The notes under the pieces were generated by a model. The model had not been told where the DNA came from. It ran no database searches and saw only the letters and a program-made list of their open reading frames with translations. A program made the position numbers and the translations under genes. Shown in pieces: positions 34,650-43,508 of a stretch of DNA of 64,000 nt (the stretch's first letter is position 1; the number at the start of each line of letters is the position of its first letter). This DNA comes from Planctomycetota bacterium (GTDB lineage: Bacteria > Planctomycetota > UBA1135 > GCA-002686595), in NCBI GenBank assembly GCA_014238415.1, contig JABABA010000014.1, forward strand, positions 30,828-94,827. Reading direction: 5' to 3'.

Positions 34650-36203
34650 TCAGTGCGTGAATCGCGCAAGGTAGCGCAGGCCCCTGCTGCCACGCTGAAC
34701 CAAGAGGCTGGTGGCGTTGGCTCCAGCCGGAGTCCATAGGCCTCTCAGGTGCTCCCTGGCGAAGAGCGGGGGAGCTGACTCGGACCCTGCAAGTTCCTCG
34801 TGCATCAGCACGAAGCACGCGCCCTGTTCGATGTTCTGTCCGAGGGAGTCCAGAACCGGGTGGGTGTTTCCCGAGGCGAGAGATTCCCGTTCTCCCAGGG
34901 TGAAGAGAGCATCCTGCCCCTGGCTCGCCAGGCGCATGCGCGCACGTGCCTGGCCAAAGTGGCCGAGCAGCACCTGCCGGGTGCTCTCGCTTGCTTCACC
35001 GCCGCGGGGCACCAGATCCGCCTGGGTGAAGCGGCCGTGGATGTCCTCGTGATCGAAGGGCTTCGTGGGGGCCAGTGTTCCGGCGCTCGTGGCCAGCCCG
35101 CTTATCGCCCGGGTCAGTTGCTCCTGCCATTGGTTCGGTCCAATACCGTGGGTGCGTAACAGGAACTGGCAGGCGCCTGGGGTCGGATCGCACTCAAGGG
35201 CAATCAGGGTCGGCGCGTCGATGGTCGCGCCCAGTGTCTCTCCAATGATCGGAACGCAGGACACGCTGAGGGCGTGGATCGGGTCGTTGGTGTCTCCCGA
35301 GAGGCGCGCGTAGAGGACACGCTGCGCTCCCTCTGCGGGGGGAACCAGGGATCCGGGTTGATCGTTGGCCTGGTCCGAAGTGTACGTGAAGCCGTCAAAG
35401 GCGATCTCCATGGTCAAGTCATCTGAATTCGCCCAAATGGTGATGTCCATTCGCTCCGATACGGCCACGGCCGCCGCGAAACCCTGGGGTCCCTGGAACC
35501 AGGTCGGGTCGGAGCCAATGAACTCCTGCAAGAGGTCAGTGGTGTTGATGCCTTCCTCGCGCATGCGAGCTAGATGCACGCGCACCATCACATCGCCCTC
35601 TTGCATGTCTTGCAGGTCCAAAGAGTTCGGCCCCTCAAGGTTCCACTCTTGACCACCTGCAGGTAGGGCAACCCAAGAGCCCATGCGCACCAATGGTGCC
35701 TGACCGGGAGCTACGCGCACCGAGCGCTCAAAGCCAATGCTGTCCCGCACGGGCAGAATCGGGCTCCAATCGGACGCGTGCCCCTGGGTGAAGTGTCCCA
35801 CCAGGGCAGCGGCCTGATCTTGTCGTACCTGACTGGGATCGGCCCCCCGGGCCCGAAGAATTTCATGGAACTCAGCGGGATCGGGCAGTGTCAAGTTGAG
35901 TTCCAGAGTGTCAACGAGTTCGCGTACCGCTCGAAAACGGTCCAGGTTCTTGAATTCGATCCAGATCCCGGCGTCCACCGGGACAAGCATGTGCAGGCGA
36001 GCTTCTGGACTGTCTGCCTGCTCTTGGGTGGTGTCTACCCGGGTCGCTTGTATCTGAGGAGACACCGGAATGCTCTGCTTGGATTGGGGGGTGGTCGGCG
36101 CGCTTGCAGGAGGAGTGCTGGGAAGGGGCGTAGATTCGTCCTGGGTGCAGGCGGCCAGCATGACCAGCAGGCACAGGTGAGCGCAGAATTGGGCGGGTTT
36201 CAT
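34650..36203 (-). CDS. lipoprotein of unknown function
   Basis: A 517-residue secreted protein with a lipoprotein signal (CLLVMLAACTQDES). ATG 36203 is chosen; an in-frame ATG three codons upstream is an alternative. A Ser/Thr/Pro-rich linker of about 45 residues follows. The body has an alternating acidic and hydrophobic pattern (ARLHMLVPVDAGIWIEFKNL, FEREHLRGLWTPAG-like end) compatible with a beta-rich extracytoplasmic protein. It may resemble DUF3352-type proteins, but I cannot show this. It is divergent from the 5'-nucleotidase gene; the 173 bases between the two starts probably hold both promoters. On the other side, about 227 bases to the ygiQ start contain no gene. Confidence 0.7.
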   Translation of the reverse strand: MKPAQFCAHLCLLVMLAACTQDESTPLPSTPPASAPTTPQSKQSIPVSPQIQATRVDTTQEQADSPEARLHMLVPVDAGIWIEFKNLDRFRAVRELVDTLELNLTLPDPAEFHEILRARGADPSQVRQDQAAALVGHFTQGHASDWSPILPVRDSIGFERSVRVAPGQAPLVRMGSWVALPAGGQEWNLEGPNSLDLQDMQEGDVMVRVHLARMREEGINTTDLLQEFIGSDPTWFQGPQGFAAAVAVSERMDITIWANSDDLTMEIAFDGFTYTSDQANDQPGSLVPPAEGAQRVLYARLSGDTNDPIHALSVSCVPIIGETLGATIDAPTLIALECDPTPGACQFLLRTHGIGPNQWQEQLTRAISGLATSAGTLAPTKPFDHEDIHGRFTQADLVPRGGEASESTRQVLLGHFGQARARMRLASQGQDALFTLGERESLASGNTHPVLDSLGQNIEQGACFVLMHEELAGSESAPPLFAREHLRGLWTPAGANATSLLVQRGSRGLRYLARFTH

Positions 36204-36376
36204 GTGTCTCATATGGGGATCCTCAGGGCAATCTGGGGTCTCATTTGGTCAGACTCCTTATCCCTCCTCGACCCATCGAGATGGATCTCCTGAATCCTTC
36301 CCGCCCTTCACTCGGGCTTTCTCCTGTACCCTGCTTGCTGGCCTCTGGGCCTGCCCCCCTGTCTCTTCGATCAATC

Positions 36377-37954
36377 ATGCCCTTTCGATCCTCTACCTCC
36401 GCTCTCTTGGGCCTGTTCCTTGTCCCGTTTCTGGTTCTTGCCGCTTGGACTGCTGGGGCCCAGGATCAGTCATCAGGGAAACTCCATTTGATCGTGCTGC
36501 ATACAAACGACATGCATGGTCAAGTCGTGCCCCTGCCCGCGACCTGGGTCAAAGATCAGGATCCGCCACCGACTTCCGGTGGTCTGAATCGTGTTGGCGC
36601 CTACATCAAGCGTACCCGGGCCGCCGCAAAGGAAGAGGGTGCGGAGATCCTGGTGGTGGATGGCGGGGACTGGTATCAGGGTACTCCAGAAGGTGGCTTG
36701 GACAAGGGCCTTGGGATTCTGAAGGCCATGTTGCTGATGGGTTATGACCTGGTCACCGTGGGCAATCATGAGTTTGATCACGGGGTCTCGCACTTCGAAA
36801 GCCTGCTGAAGGAGGCGCCCCTGCCGGCCTTGTTGGCAAATGCGCGCACCAAGACCGGGGGCACTCTGCCGGGAGTGGGTGAGTACTCGATCCTGAACAA
36901 AGGCGGCCTTTCGATTTGTGTGGTGGGTATGTGTTCGGTTCAGACTCCTGAGATGAGCCATCCGTCGACCCGGGACCTGGCATGGGAAGAACCCGCTGTA
37001 ACCCTTACGCGTATCAAAAAGGAACTCGCCGAGCGCACTGTGCATGTGGACTGGTGGCTGCCCGTGACACACTGCGGTGTCTACGAGGACAAGCAACTGG
37101 CCAAAGCTCACCCGGACCTGGATCTGATCGTGGGAGGGCACACACACACGGTACTTCATCGTGGCGAGCGCGAGGGACGCACCCTGATTGTGCAGGCGGG
37201 TTCCAAGGCTCGCAGCGTGGGGCGCGTGGATCTTTGGTTTGATATGGAGACAAAATCTCTGCTCCGTGGGGAGGCGCGCCTGGTGAACCTCTATGGAGAT
37301 CCGGCTGAGGGTGAAGGCGTGCCTGCCTTGGCGATGGCTTGCGTTGAATTGCTTCGTCGCAGCGCATTGGCCATGGATCAGGTTGTGGGCCGACTTGATG
37401 GATCTCTTGACCGTAGCAAGGATGCCTATAGCACCTCCGCTTCGGGCAATCTGATCACCGACCTGATGCGAGCACACACGGGAGCCCAGGTTGCGATCCA
37501 CAACCGTGGTGGCATTCGTGCTGGGCTTGAGCCTGGAGAAGTGACCCGCCGGGATCTGTTTCGGATCCTGCCATTCGACAACACCTTGGTGACCTTGACC
37601 ATGACCGGGCGCCAGTTGGGCGATCTCTTGAAGCGTTCTCTCGAAGGCCGTGGCCGTTCCGGATTGGAGTTCAGCGGGATCGTCGCGCAAGTCAAGCGCA
37701 ATGGGCGCCATCCCCAGGTGGTGGCCTTCTTGGTGGATGGCAAGAAGCTCCTTCCCGAGCAGGACTACAAGGTGACCACCAACAGTTTCCTGGCCTCGGG
37801 TGGGGATGCCTACATAGAGTTCCAACAAGCCCGAGACCGAGTCACGGATCCGATCTTGCAACGTACCCTGCTGGAGAATGCTCTGGCCAAGCTCTGGAAG
37901 GAGGGCAAGGGGCTGACACCCAGCATTGAGAACCGTTTTGTGGTTCTGCCCTAG
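36377..37954 (+). CDS. secreted 5'-nucleotidase/UshA-like metallophosphatase
   Basis: A 525-residue exported phosphoesterase releasing phosphate from nucleotides. I chose ATG 36377, where the signal peptide starts (STSALLGLFLVPFLVLAAWTAG). Metallophosphatase motifs follow in order: LHTNDMHGQV, VVDGGDWYQGTPEGG, VGNHEFDHG, WLPVTHCGV and LIVGGHTHTVLH, supplying the dimetal ligands. The C-terminal nucleotide-binding domain has IHNRGGIRAGLEPGE and FRILPFDNTLVTLTMTG. Cyclic-nucleotide phosphodiesterase or UDP-sugar hydrolase activity is also possible in this family. Confidence 0.92.
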   Translation: MPFRSSTSALLGLFLVPFLVLAAWTAGAQDQSSGKLHLIVLHTNDMHGQVVPLPATWVKDQDPPPTSGGLNRVGAYIKRTRAAAKEEGAEILVVDGGDWYQGTPEGGLDKGLGILKAMLLMGYDLVTVGNHEFDHGVSHFESLLKEAPLPALLANARTKTGGTLPGVGEYSILNKGGLSICVVGMCSVQTPEMSHPSTRDLAWEEPAVTLTRIKKELAERTVHVDWWLPVTHCGVYEDKQLAKAHPDLDLIVGGHTHTVLHRGEREGRTLIVQAGSKARSVGRVDLWFDMETKSLLRGEARLVNLYGDPAEGEGVPALAMACVELLRRSALAMDQVVGRLDGSLDRSKDAYSTSASGNLITDLMRAHTGAQVAIHNRGGIRAGLEPGEVTRRDLFRILPFDNTLVTLTMTGRQLGDLLKRSLEGRGRSGLEFSGIVAQVKRNGRHPQVVAFLVDGKKLLPEQDYKVTTNSFLASGGDAYIEFQQARDRVTDPILQRTLLENALAKLWKEGKGLTPSIENRFVVLP

Positions 37955-38030
37955 GGTTGAGGGGCTTGGACCCGAGCGGCCCCGCTGTCCGTTATGCTCC
38001 TTGATCGCGTAACTCCGCGACTGAAATCCT

Positions 38031-38864
38031 ATGAGCCTTTTGGACGATCTTGGTGAACCGCAAACCCTGCCCCAGGGGCTGGTGACTTATCGCAGCGGGG
38101 CCGGAGTGGCTCTGATCTGCCTTGAGAACCTGCCAGCCAATGGCTACAGCCACGACATGATGCTCGATCTGGATCAGGCGATCTTGAGGGCCCGTTTCGA
38201 TGATGCCGTGCAGGTGCTGGTCCTGATCGGGGCAGGTGAGAAGTTCTTTTGTGCAGGTGCGGACATAGGCGTGCTGCAGGGCATCACTCCGACCTTCAAG
38301 TACCAGTTCTGCCTGCACGCCAACGAGACCATGTTGCGGCTGGAGCACACACCCAAGTTGGTGATCGCTGGACTTGGTGGACATTGTGTTGGGGGTGGCC
38401 TTGAAATCGCCCTGGCCTGCGATCTGCGCATTGCCCGCGCAGGGTCCGGAAAATGCGGATTGCCCGAGGTGCACCTGGGCGTGTTGCCCGGCACCGGCGG
38501 TACCCAGCGCCTGTCGCGTATTGTGGGGGCCAGTCGTGCAATCGAGTTGATGGCCAGCGGGCGGACTTTTGGCTTCGACGAGGCCTTGGAACTGGGTTTG
38601 GTGGACGAATTGAGCGCCGCGGACAGCGACGAGGCCTTTGTTGAGTTTCTGCTGGAGTATGCCCAGACCTTCACCAGTCCCAAGCGGGCTTCCTTGGCAG
38701 TGGGCATGATCAAACGCGCGGTCAAGAGCGGCATGGAGGTGCCTCTGGAGTCGGGCCTGGCTTTGGAGCGCGAATTGCAGCAGCGGTTGTTCGCCAGTGA
38801 AGACGCACAGGAGGGTATGCGCTCGTTTTCTGAGAAGCGCAAGCCTGAATTCCAAGGGCGCTAG
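38031..38864 (+). CDS. enoyl-CoA hydratase/isomerase family protein
   Basis: A crotonase-fold enzyme of 277 residues. KFFCAGADIGVLQG is the oxyanion-hole strand, GGHCVGGGLEIALACDLRIA the second conserved block, and LPEVHLGVLPGTGGTQRLSR the active-site segment with the catalytic glutamate region. It is followed by a quinone oxidoreductase gene (21 bases) and a 3-hydroxyacyl-CoA dehydrogenase gene, so these three probably form a beta-oxidation or short-chain acyl-CoA operon. The precise chain length is not readable from the sequence. Confidence 0.9.
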   Translation: MSLLDDLGEPQTLPQGLVTYRSGAGVALICLENLPANGYSHDMMLDLDQAILRARFDDAVQVLVLIGAGEKFFCAGADIGVLQGITPTFKYQFCLHANETMLRLEHTPKLVIAGLGGHCVGGGLEIALACDLRIARAGSGKCGLPEVHLGVLPGTGGTQRLSRIVGASRAIELMASGRTFGFDEALELGLVDELSAADSDEAFVEFLLEYAQTFTSPKRASLAVGMIKRAVKSGMEVPLESGLALERELQQRLFASEDAQEGMRSFSEKRKPEFQGR

Positions 38865-38885
38865 GACGTAGTACCCCATCCGACC

Positions 38886-39917
38886 ATGCAAGCGGTTCAA
38901 ATCACAAAGCACGGGGGCCCCGAGGTCTTGACTCTAGCCGAGATTCCGCGCCCAGAACCAGGCCCCGGAGAAGCGCTTGTTCGGGTGGTAGCGGTCTCGG
39001 TCAACCACTTGGACCTTTGGGTTCGTCGCGGCATGCCTGGGTTCAAGGTGGATTTTCCACGCATCCTTGGCTGCGATGGTACGGGCGAAGTATTGGCTGT
39101 AGGTGAAGGTGTCAATGCTCTATCCGTGGGGCAGGAAGTTTTGCTGGAGCCCGGTTTCACCAAGGACCGCAACTCAGAGTTGGTGCGTCTGGGCCAGGAC
39201 AACCTGGCCGCGGACTACGGGATTCGCGGAGAACACTGCGATGGCTTTGCGGCTGAGTATGTAACTCTCGACGCGCGCTACTGCCTGCCTCTGCCCGCAG
39301 GCCTTGATCCGATCACCACAGCGGCCACACCTCTGACATTCTTGACTGCGTGGGGAATGCTGATTGAGCGCGCAGAGATCCGCGAGGGTGAGACGGTAAT
39401 GGTGCTCGGTGCTGGTTCGGGCGTGGGCTGCGCGGCGATTCAAATCGCCCGGCATGAGGGCTGTCGTGTGTTCACCAGTGCGCGCAACGCTGAGACCCGG
39501 GCTCTTGGTCTTGAACTGGGCGCCGAGGCCACCGTGGATCATTCCGATCCCAACTGGCCGAACGAGATCAAGAGACTGACTGGAGGCGCTGGCGTCGATG
39601 TGCTGGTGGAACATGTGGGACCTGCTACCTGGAGGGGCTCCCTGCGGGCACTGGCGCGACTCGGACGCCTGGTCACCTGCGGCGGCACCACGGGCCCTAC
39701 AGTTGAGCTGCAACTGCCGCACCTCTTTATCAAACAGCAGTCCATCCTTGGTTCCACCATGGGACCGCGAAGTGCATTGCCCATGATTTTGGCTCGACTG
39801 GCTGCGGACGTGTATCGGCCCGTGATTGATCGTATCCTGCCCATGGCTGAAGTGCGCCAGGCTCACCAGTTGCTGGAGGACAGCGCGGTGCGCGGCAAGT
39901 TGGTCCTGGTTCCCTAG
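38886..39917 (+). CDS. NADPH:quinone oxidoreductase-like MDR protein
   Basis: A 343-residue medium-chain dehydrogenase/reductase. ILGCDGTGEVLAVGEGVNAL is the catalytic-domain signature. VMVLGAGSGVGCAAIQIARH is the nucleotide-binding Rossmann motif. The four structural-zinc cysteines of classic alcohol dehydrogenases are not evident, which points to a zinc-independent quinone oxidoreductase or enoyl reductase. It lies between the enoyl-CoA hydratase and 3-hydroxyacyl-CoA dehydrogenase genes, so an acyl-CoA role (such as crotonyl-CoA reduction) is possible but not shown. Confidence 0.85.
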   Translation: MQAVQITKHGGPEVLTLAEIPRPEPGPGEALVRVVAVSVNHLDLWVRRGMPGFKVDFPRILGCDGTGEVLAVGEGVNALSVGQEVLLEPGFTKDRNSELVRLGQDNLAADYGIRGEHCDGFAAEYVTLDARYCLPLPAGLDPITTAATPLTFLTAWGMLIERAEIREGETVMVLGAGSGVGCAAIQIARHEGCRVFTSARNAETRALGLELGAEATVDHSDPNWPNEIKRLTGGAGVDVLVEHVGPATWRGSLRALARLGRLVTCGGTTGPTVELQLPHLFIKQQSILGSTMGPRSALPMILARLAADVYRPVIDRILPMAEVRQAHQLLEDSAVRGKLVLVP

Positions 39918-39940
39918 TCCACATTTCATTTTCGAATTCA

Positions 39941-40798
39941 ATGCAAGCAGACGCAATTCAACGGGCCGCGGTCCTCGGCGCAGGCACTATGGGCCATGGC
40001 ATCGCCCAGGTTCTGGCCCAGGCGGACATTCAGGTTTGTCTTTTTGATGTTGATGAGCAGGCCACATCCAGCGGCCTCACTGCAATTCAGGGCAACTTGG
40101 ACAAGGGAGTCAGCCGGGGCAAGGTGACAGAGGAAGACCGTGCTGCGGCTCTCGGACGCATTTCGTGCGCGACAGTCTTGGGGGACGCCATCGATGGAGT
40201 GCAGCTGGTGGTAGAAGCAGTTCCGGAAAAAATCGAGCTGAAGCATTCGATATTCGCGGAGCTCGGTGCCTTGGGCATGGATGTGCTGTTGGCAAGCAAT
40301 ACCTCAAGCCTCTCCATCGACAAGATCGCCGAAGCGGCGGAGCACCCTGAGCGCGTGCTGGGCATGCATTTCTTCAACCCGGTGCACCTGATGAAACTGG
40401 TGGAAGTCGTGCGCGGGGAGCGAACTTCAGAGCAAGCTGCGCAGTGTGCTCTGGACCTGGTGGGTCGCCTGGGCAAGACGCCAATTGATGTGAAGGATGC
40501 CCCGGGCTTTGCCTCCAGTCGTTTGGGCATTGCCATCGGTCTTGAGGCCATGCGCATGCTGGAAGAGGGTGTGGCCAGCGCCGAGGATATCGATACCGCC
40601 ATGACACTTGGCTATGGGTTTCCCATGGGGCCGCTCAAGCTGACTGATCTGGTTGGGCTGGATGTGCGTTTGGCCATTGCGGAACACCTCTCAAGCACAC
40701 TCGGCGAGCGCTTTAGTCCGCCGGACATCCTGCGCGAAATGGTCGCGCGGGGCGAACTTGGCAAGAAGTCCGGAAAGGGCTTCCACAACTGGAGCTAG
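39941..40798 (+). CDS. 3-hydroxyacyl-CoA (3-hydroxybutyryl-CoA) dehydrogenase
   Basis: NAD(P)-dependent dehydrogenase of 285 residues, the usual length of the single-domain Hbd/PaaH enzymes. AAVLGAGTMGHGIAQVLAQA is the Rossmann motif. ASNTSSLSIDKIAEAAEHPE and GMHFFNPVHLMKLVEVV hold the catalytic histidine (FFNPVHLM). DAPGFASSRLGIAIGLEAM is the linker, and DTAMTLGYGFPMGPLKLTDL the C-terminal domain. It oxidises 3-hydroxyacyl-CoA to 3-ketoacyl-CoA. The next gene starts two bases after its stop. Confidence 0.94.
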   Translation: MQADAIQRAAVLGAGTMGHGIAQVLAQADIQVCLFDVDEQATSSGLTAIQGNLDKGVSRGKVTEEDRAAALGRISCATVLGDAIDGVQLVVEAVPEKIELKHSIFAELGALGMDVLLASNTSSLSIDKIAEAAEHPERVLGMHFFNPVHLMKLVEVVRGERTSEQAAQCALDLVGRLGKTPIDVKDAPGFASSRLGIAIGLEAMRMLEEGVASAEDIDTAMTLGYGFPMGPLKLTDLVGLDVRLAIAEHLSSTLGERFSPPDILREMVARGELGKKSGKGFHNWS

Positions 40799-40800
40799 AT

Positions 40801-41439
40801 ATGGCTGACGATTGGGGATCGACGGAAGGTGGTGGTGGAAAGAAGCGGAACCCTCTGCTATGGGGCTGCGGTCTTGGGTGCTTGGGCTTGCTTGTAGTCG
40901 TTGGTGTGATGGCGTTCATGGGAGTGGGCTGGGTCAAAGACGCCCTGAATCCCGAGCAAAGTCTCGATAGGCTGGCGGCGACTTTGCCGGTTGAAGAACT
41001 GCCCGAAGGCTGGACCCTTGTGTTCGGCAACAAGGTCCCCTTTGTGGGCCTTGAGGTGTTCATCATGCAGGGACCGGGCGGAGAGGATAAGGGCCACTTG
41101 CTCGCTTCGTTCTTTGTTGTGAGTAAAGAAGAAGGTGCGCAAGAACACTGGAATGAGACCGCACCCGATCAAGGATCTGACCGCAGTATCGAAATCCAGG
41201 GCCGAGTGTTGGAAGGTGTTTATGACGCCAATGCGGGCGGCGGCGCAAGTTTCCTTCTGATGCTGAGCGAGGATGGTGACATCCCCGTCATCATGGTTCA
41301 TATTCAGCGACAGAACTCTTCCGTGGAGATCACAGATGGGGAACTCAGATTCTTTTTCGATTCTTTCTCGATTGGTCCCGAAGGGCCTGGTTCCTTGATC
41401 GGACCCGACCAGCCCGACGAGGACACTGACGACCGTTGA
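40801..41439 (+). CDS. membrane-anchored protein of unknown function
   Basis: A 212-residue protein: a Gly-rich cytosolic start, one transmembrane span (WGCGLGCLGLLVVVGVMAFM) and an extracytoplasmic domain ending in an acidic tail (GPDQPDEDTDDR). No family recognised. The start ATG is two bases after the dehydrogenase stop. Its stop overlaps the TTG start of the next gene. The next protein shares the pattern of a hydrophobic start followed by a soluble domain containing an LPEGW- or FPGGW-like segment, so the two may be distant paralogues (inference). Confidence 0.65.
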   Translation: MADDWGSTEGGGGKKRNPLLWGCGLGCLGLLVVVGVMAFMGVGWVKDALNPEQSLDRLAATLPVEELPEGWTLVFGNKVPFVGLEVFIMQGPGGEDKGHLLASFFVVSKEEGAQEHWNETAPDQGSDRSIEIQGRVLEGVYDANAGGGASFLLMLSEDGDIPVIMVHIQRQNSSVEITDGELRFFFDSFSIGPEGPGSLIGPDQPDEDTDDR

Positions 41440-42149
41440 GTAGTTCCAGAGAGAGTGTTGGGGGTGTGCTGGCTCTTTTCGGGGGCCTGGCCCTGTTGGG
41501 CATGACTTTTTCCGGTCAATGCTCCCGCCCTGTGCGAGCTTTGGATGCGGGATCATTTCTGGAGACAGTATTTGATTCCAAGGGCTTTCCCGGAGGATGG
41601 CAGGTGGAGGCCTGCGAGGCCATGCCCGATGGGCGCACCCTGATGCGACTATCGTCGCTGGGGGAACCTGTGCCTGAATTCGTGGTCGGGGAAGAGGAGA
41701 GCGCCGCTCTGGCGAGGATTCCCAAGGGTCTTGGACGGAAAGGCCCCAAGCCTTGGCCGCACCTGAAGGAGCGGCTTGGACTCGGTGCAAGCGCCGCGCT
41801 CCTGGTGCAGCACCCTCTCAAGACCAGCTTGGATGAGCGCAAGCGCAACTTCCGTGGCCTCGGCTACAAGACCATTGAACAGGTCGATTTCAAAGGTGAG
41901 GCCATTCCTATGAATGCTGGGCGTGTCCCCTGGGGTCTTTTCGAAGTGCCCTGGGTGCACATTCGGCACTTCGAAAGGGTCGAAGACAAGCCGACTTTTC
42001 ACGATACGATCAGGGTGGATCTCTCCAGCGGTCCCCAGGCGATGATCTTGTACCTGACCTTTCCGCCAAGGGCTCGCGGCGCCGAAAAAGCATTGGATCC
42101 GTTCATCACCGCCTGGGCACCGCTGATTGTAGAACCGGCGAAGAACTGA
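41436..42149 (+). CDS. membrane-anchored or exported protein of unknown function
   Basis: A 237-residue protein with an N-terminal hydrophobic segment (VLALFGGLALLGMTFSG) and a globular C-terminal part. No family recognised. The likely start is TTG 41436, overlapping the previous stop (TTGA); GTG 41466 is an alternative, since Ser-rich residues precede it. It ends one base before a perfect inverted repeat that separates it from the convergent glycolate oxidase operon. Confidence 0.6.
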   Translation: MSSSRESVGGVLALFGGLALLGMTFSGQCSRPVRALDAGSFLETVFDSKGFPGGWQVEACEAMPDGRTLMRLSSLGEPVPEFVVGEEESAALARIPKGLGRKGPKPWPHLKERLGLGASAALLVQHPLKTSLDERKRNFRGLGYKTIEQVDFKGEAIPMNAGRVPWGLFEVPWVHIRHFERVEDKPTFHDTIRVDLSSGPQAMILYLTFPPRARGAEKALDPFITAWAPLIVEPAKN

Positions 42150-42170
42150 CCATTGCGTACGGAGCAATGG
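42150..42170. terminator. hairpin between convergent genes
   Basis: CCATTGC (42150-42156) and GCAATGG (42164-42170) form a perfect seven-base-pair stem with a seven-base loop, between the ends of the 41436 gene and glcF. No clear T-run follows on either strand, so a bidirectional terminator is a reasonable but unproven reading. Confidence 0.45.
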
Positions 42171-42173
42171 GGT

Positions 42174-43508
42174 CTAGCTCTTGGTCGGGGAGCTGATTGG
42201 CGATCCCCCCGCGGATTCCCTGCCCAAGGAGTTGGCGATTGTCTCTGCCAGGTGCTGAGTCTGGACTTTCAAATTAGCCCTCTGGAAACCAGCTTGCCAG
42301 TGCATTTGGCAGCCGGGATTGGCTGTGATCAGCAGCTCCGCGCCGCTGGCCTGGAATTCTTCGATCTTGGCGTCGAGCAACGCGTTTGATTCTTCCGGAT
42401 GAAGGAGGGCGTGGATTCCAGCGGAACCGCAGCAGGACTGGGAGGATGCCAACTCAACGCGCTTGGCCCCAGGAATCAGGTCCAGCAGGTCGCGTGGCTC
42501 GGCGCTGACTTCTTGGCCGTGGCAGAGGTGACAGGGATCGTCCCAGGCGAGCTTGCGTGCAGGCCCAGCCTTGAACTGTGCTTGCAGTCTTTGCGCACGA
42601 TCCGGCTGGGCGACGAACTTGGAGAAATCAGTCACCCGTTGGGAGAAGGCACTTGCCCGCGCCAGCCAGTCCGGGTCGTCGGCGAAGAGACGCGGGTACT
42701 CGGACATGTGCGCCCCGCAGCCTGCAGAGTTGACCACGATAGGCAGGGCTGCACTTCCGTCAACAGCTTCAAAGGCCTGAATAGTCTCTTGTGCCAATCG
42801 TCGAGCCTCTTCCAGGTCACCGTTGTGTGCGTGCAAGGCTCCGCAGCAAGCGTGGTCTGCGGGCGTGAGAACATCCGCACCCAAGGCGTTGAGTGTCTGG
42901 GCCGTGGCTCGGTTCACAGATCCAAAGAGCTGCCGTTGAATACAACCCTCCAGCATGGTTACGGTTTCCAGTGACTGGCTGGTACTGGGCGAGATGCTGG
43001 GCAGGCTACGGCGCTGGTTTGCCGGGGGAAAGATCGGCATGCTGGCCAGGGTTGCGCCGCGGCTGCCCAAAAGGGGCGCCACGAGCCTGGGCAGGTGCAA
43101 GATCTGCGTCAGGCGCACTGCCCCCGCCAGCAACGCCAGCACCCGCCGATTGGGCAGTACTACGCGGAAGCCCAACCAGCGCAGGAACCGAGGTACCAGA
43201 CCGGGAGCGGGCAGCTGGTTCCGCGCACTTTCCATCAGGGCTCCAAACTGGACTCCCGCAGGACAGACGGTTTCGCAGTTCCGGCACACCAGACATGAGT
43301 CGAGGGCCTGCACGCAATCGGTGTCCGGTTCCAGGCGTCCTTCGCCAAGGGCTCGCATCAAGTGAATTCTTCCACGGGGACCTTCTGACTCCCGGCCGCT
43401 CTCGCGATAGGTCGGGCAGGAGTTCAGACATAGGCCGCAGTGAATGCAGTCCAGGGTCAGGTCATAGTCAAGGGGCAGTCGCTGGGCTCTTGTGGGGGGG
43501 GAGTTCAT
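42174..43508 (-). CDS. glcF: glycolate oxidase iron-sulfur subunit
   Basis: A 444-residue electron-transfer subunit of glycolate oxidase. LDCIHCGLCLNSCPTY and LDSCLVCRNCETVCPAG are two [4Fe-4S] ferredoxin motifs. Two CCG domains follow (DHACCGALHAHNG and SQSCCGSAGIHALLHPE). ATG 43508 overlaps the glcE stop by four bases; an ATG six codons upstream is less likely. It accepts electrons from the flavin subunits GlcD and GlcE and passes them on, in E. coli to the quinone pool. Confidence 0.93.
   Translation of the reverse strand: MNSPPTRAQRLPLDYDLTLDCIHCGLCLNSCPTYRESGRESEGPRGRIHLMRALGEGRLEPDTDCVQALDSCLVCRNCETVCPAGVQFGALMESARNQLPAPGLVPRFLRWLGFRVVLPNRRVLALLAGAVRLTQILHLPRLVAPLLGSRGATLASMPIFPPANQRRSLPSISPSTSQSLETVTMLEGCIQRQLFGSVNRATAQTLNALGADVLTPADHACCGALHAHNGDLEEARRLAQETIQAFEAVDGSAALPIVVNSAGCGAHMSEYPRLFADDPDWLARASAFSQRVTDFSKFVAQPDRAQRLQAQFKAGPARKLAWDDPCHLCHGQEVSAEPRDLLDLIPGAKRVELASSQSCCGSAGIHALLHPEESNALLDAKIEEFQASGAELLITANPGCQMHWQAGFQRANLKVQTQHLAETIANSLGRESAGGSPISSPTKS

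Noticed and set aside
34410..34739. 109-residue plus-strand open frame between ygiQ and the lipoprotein gene
   Set aside because: Overlaps both flanking coding ends, composition of an antisense shadow, no recognisable motif.
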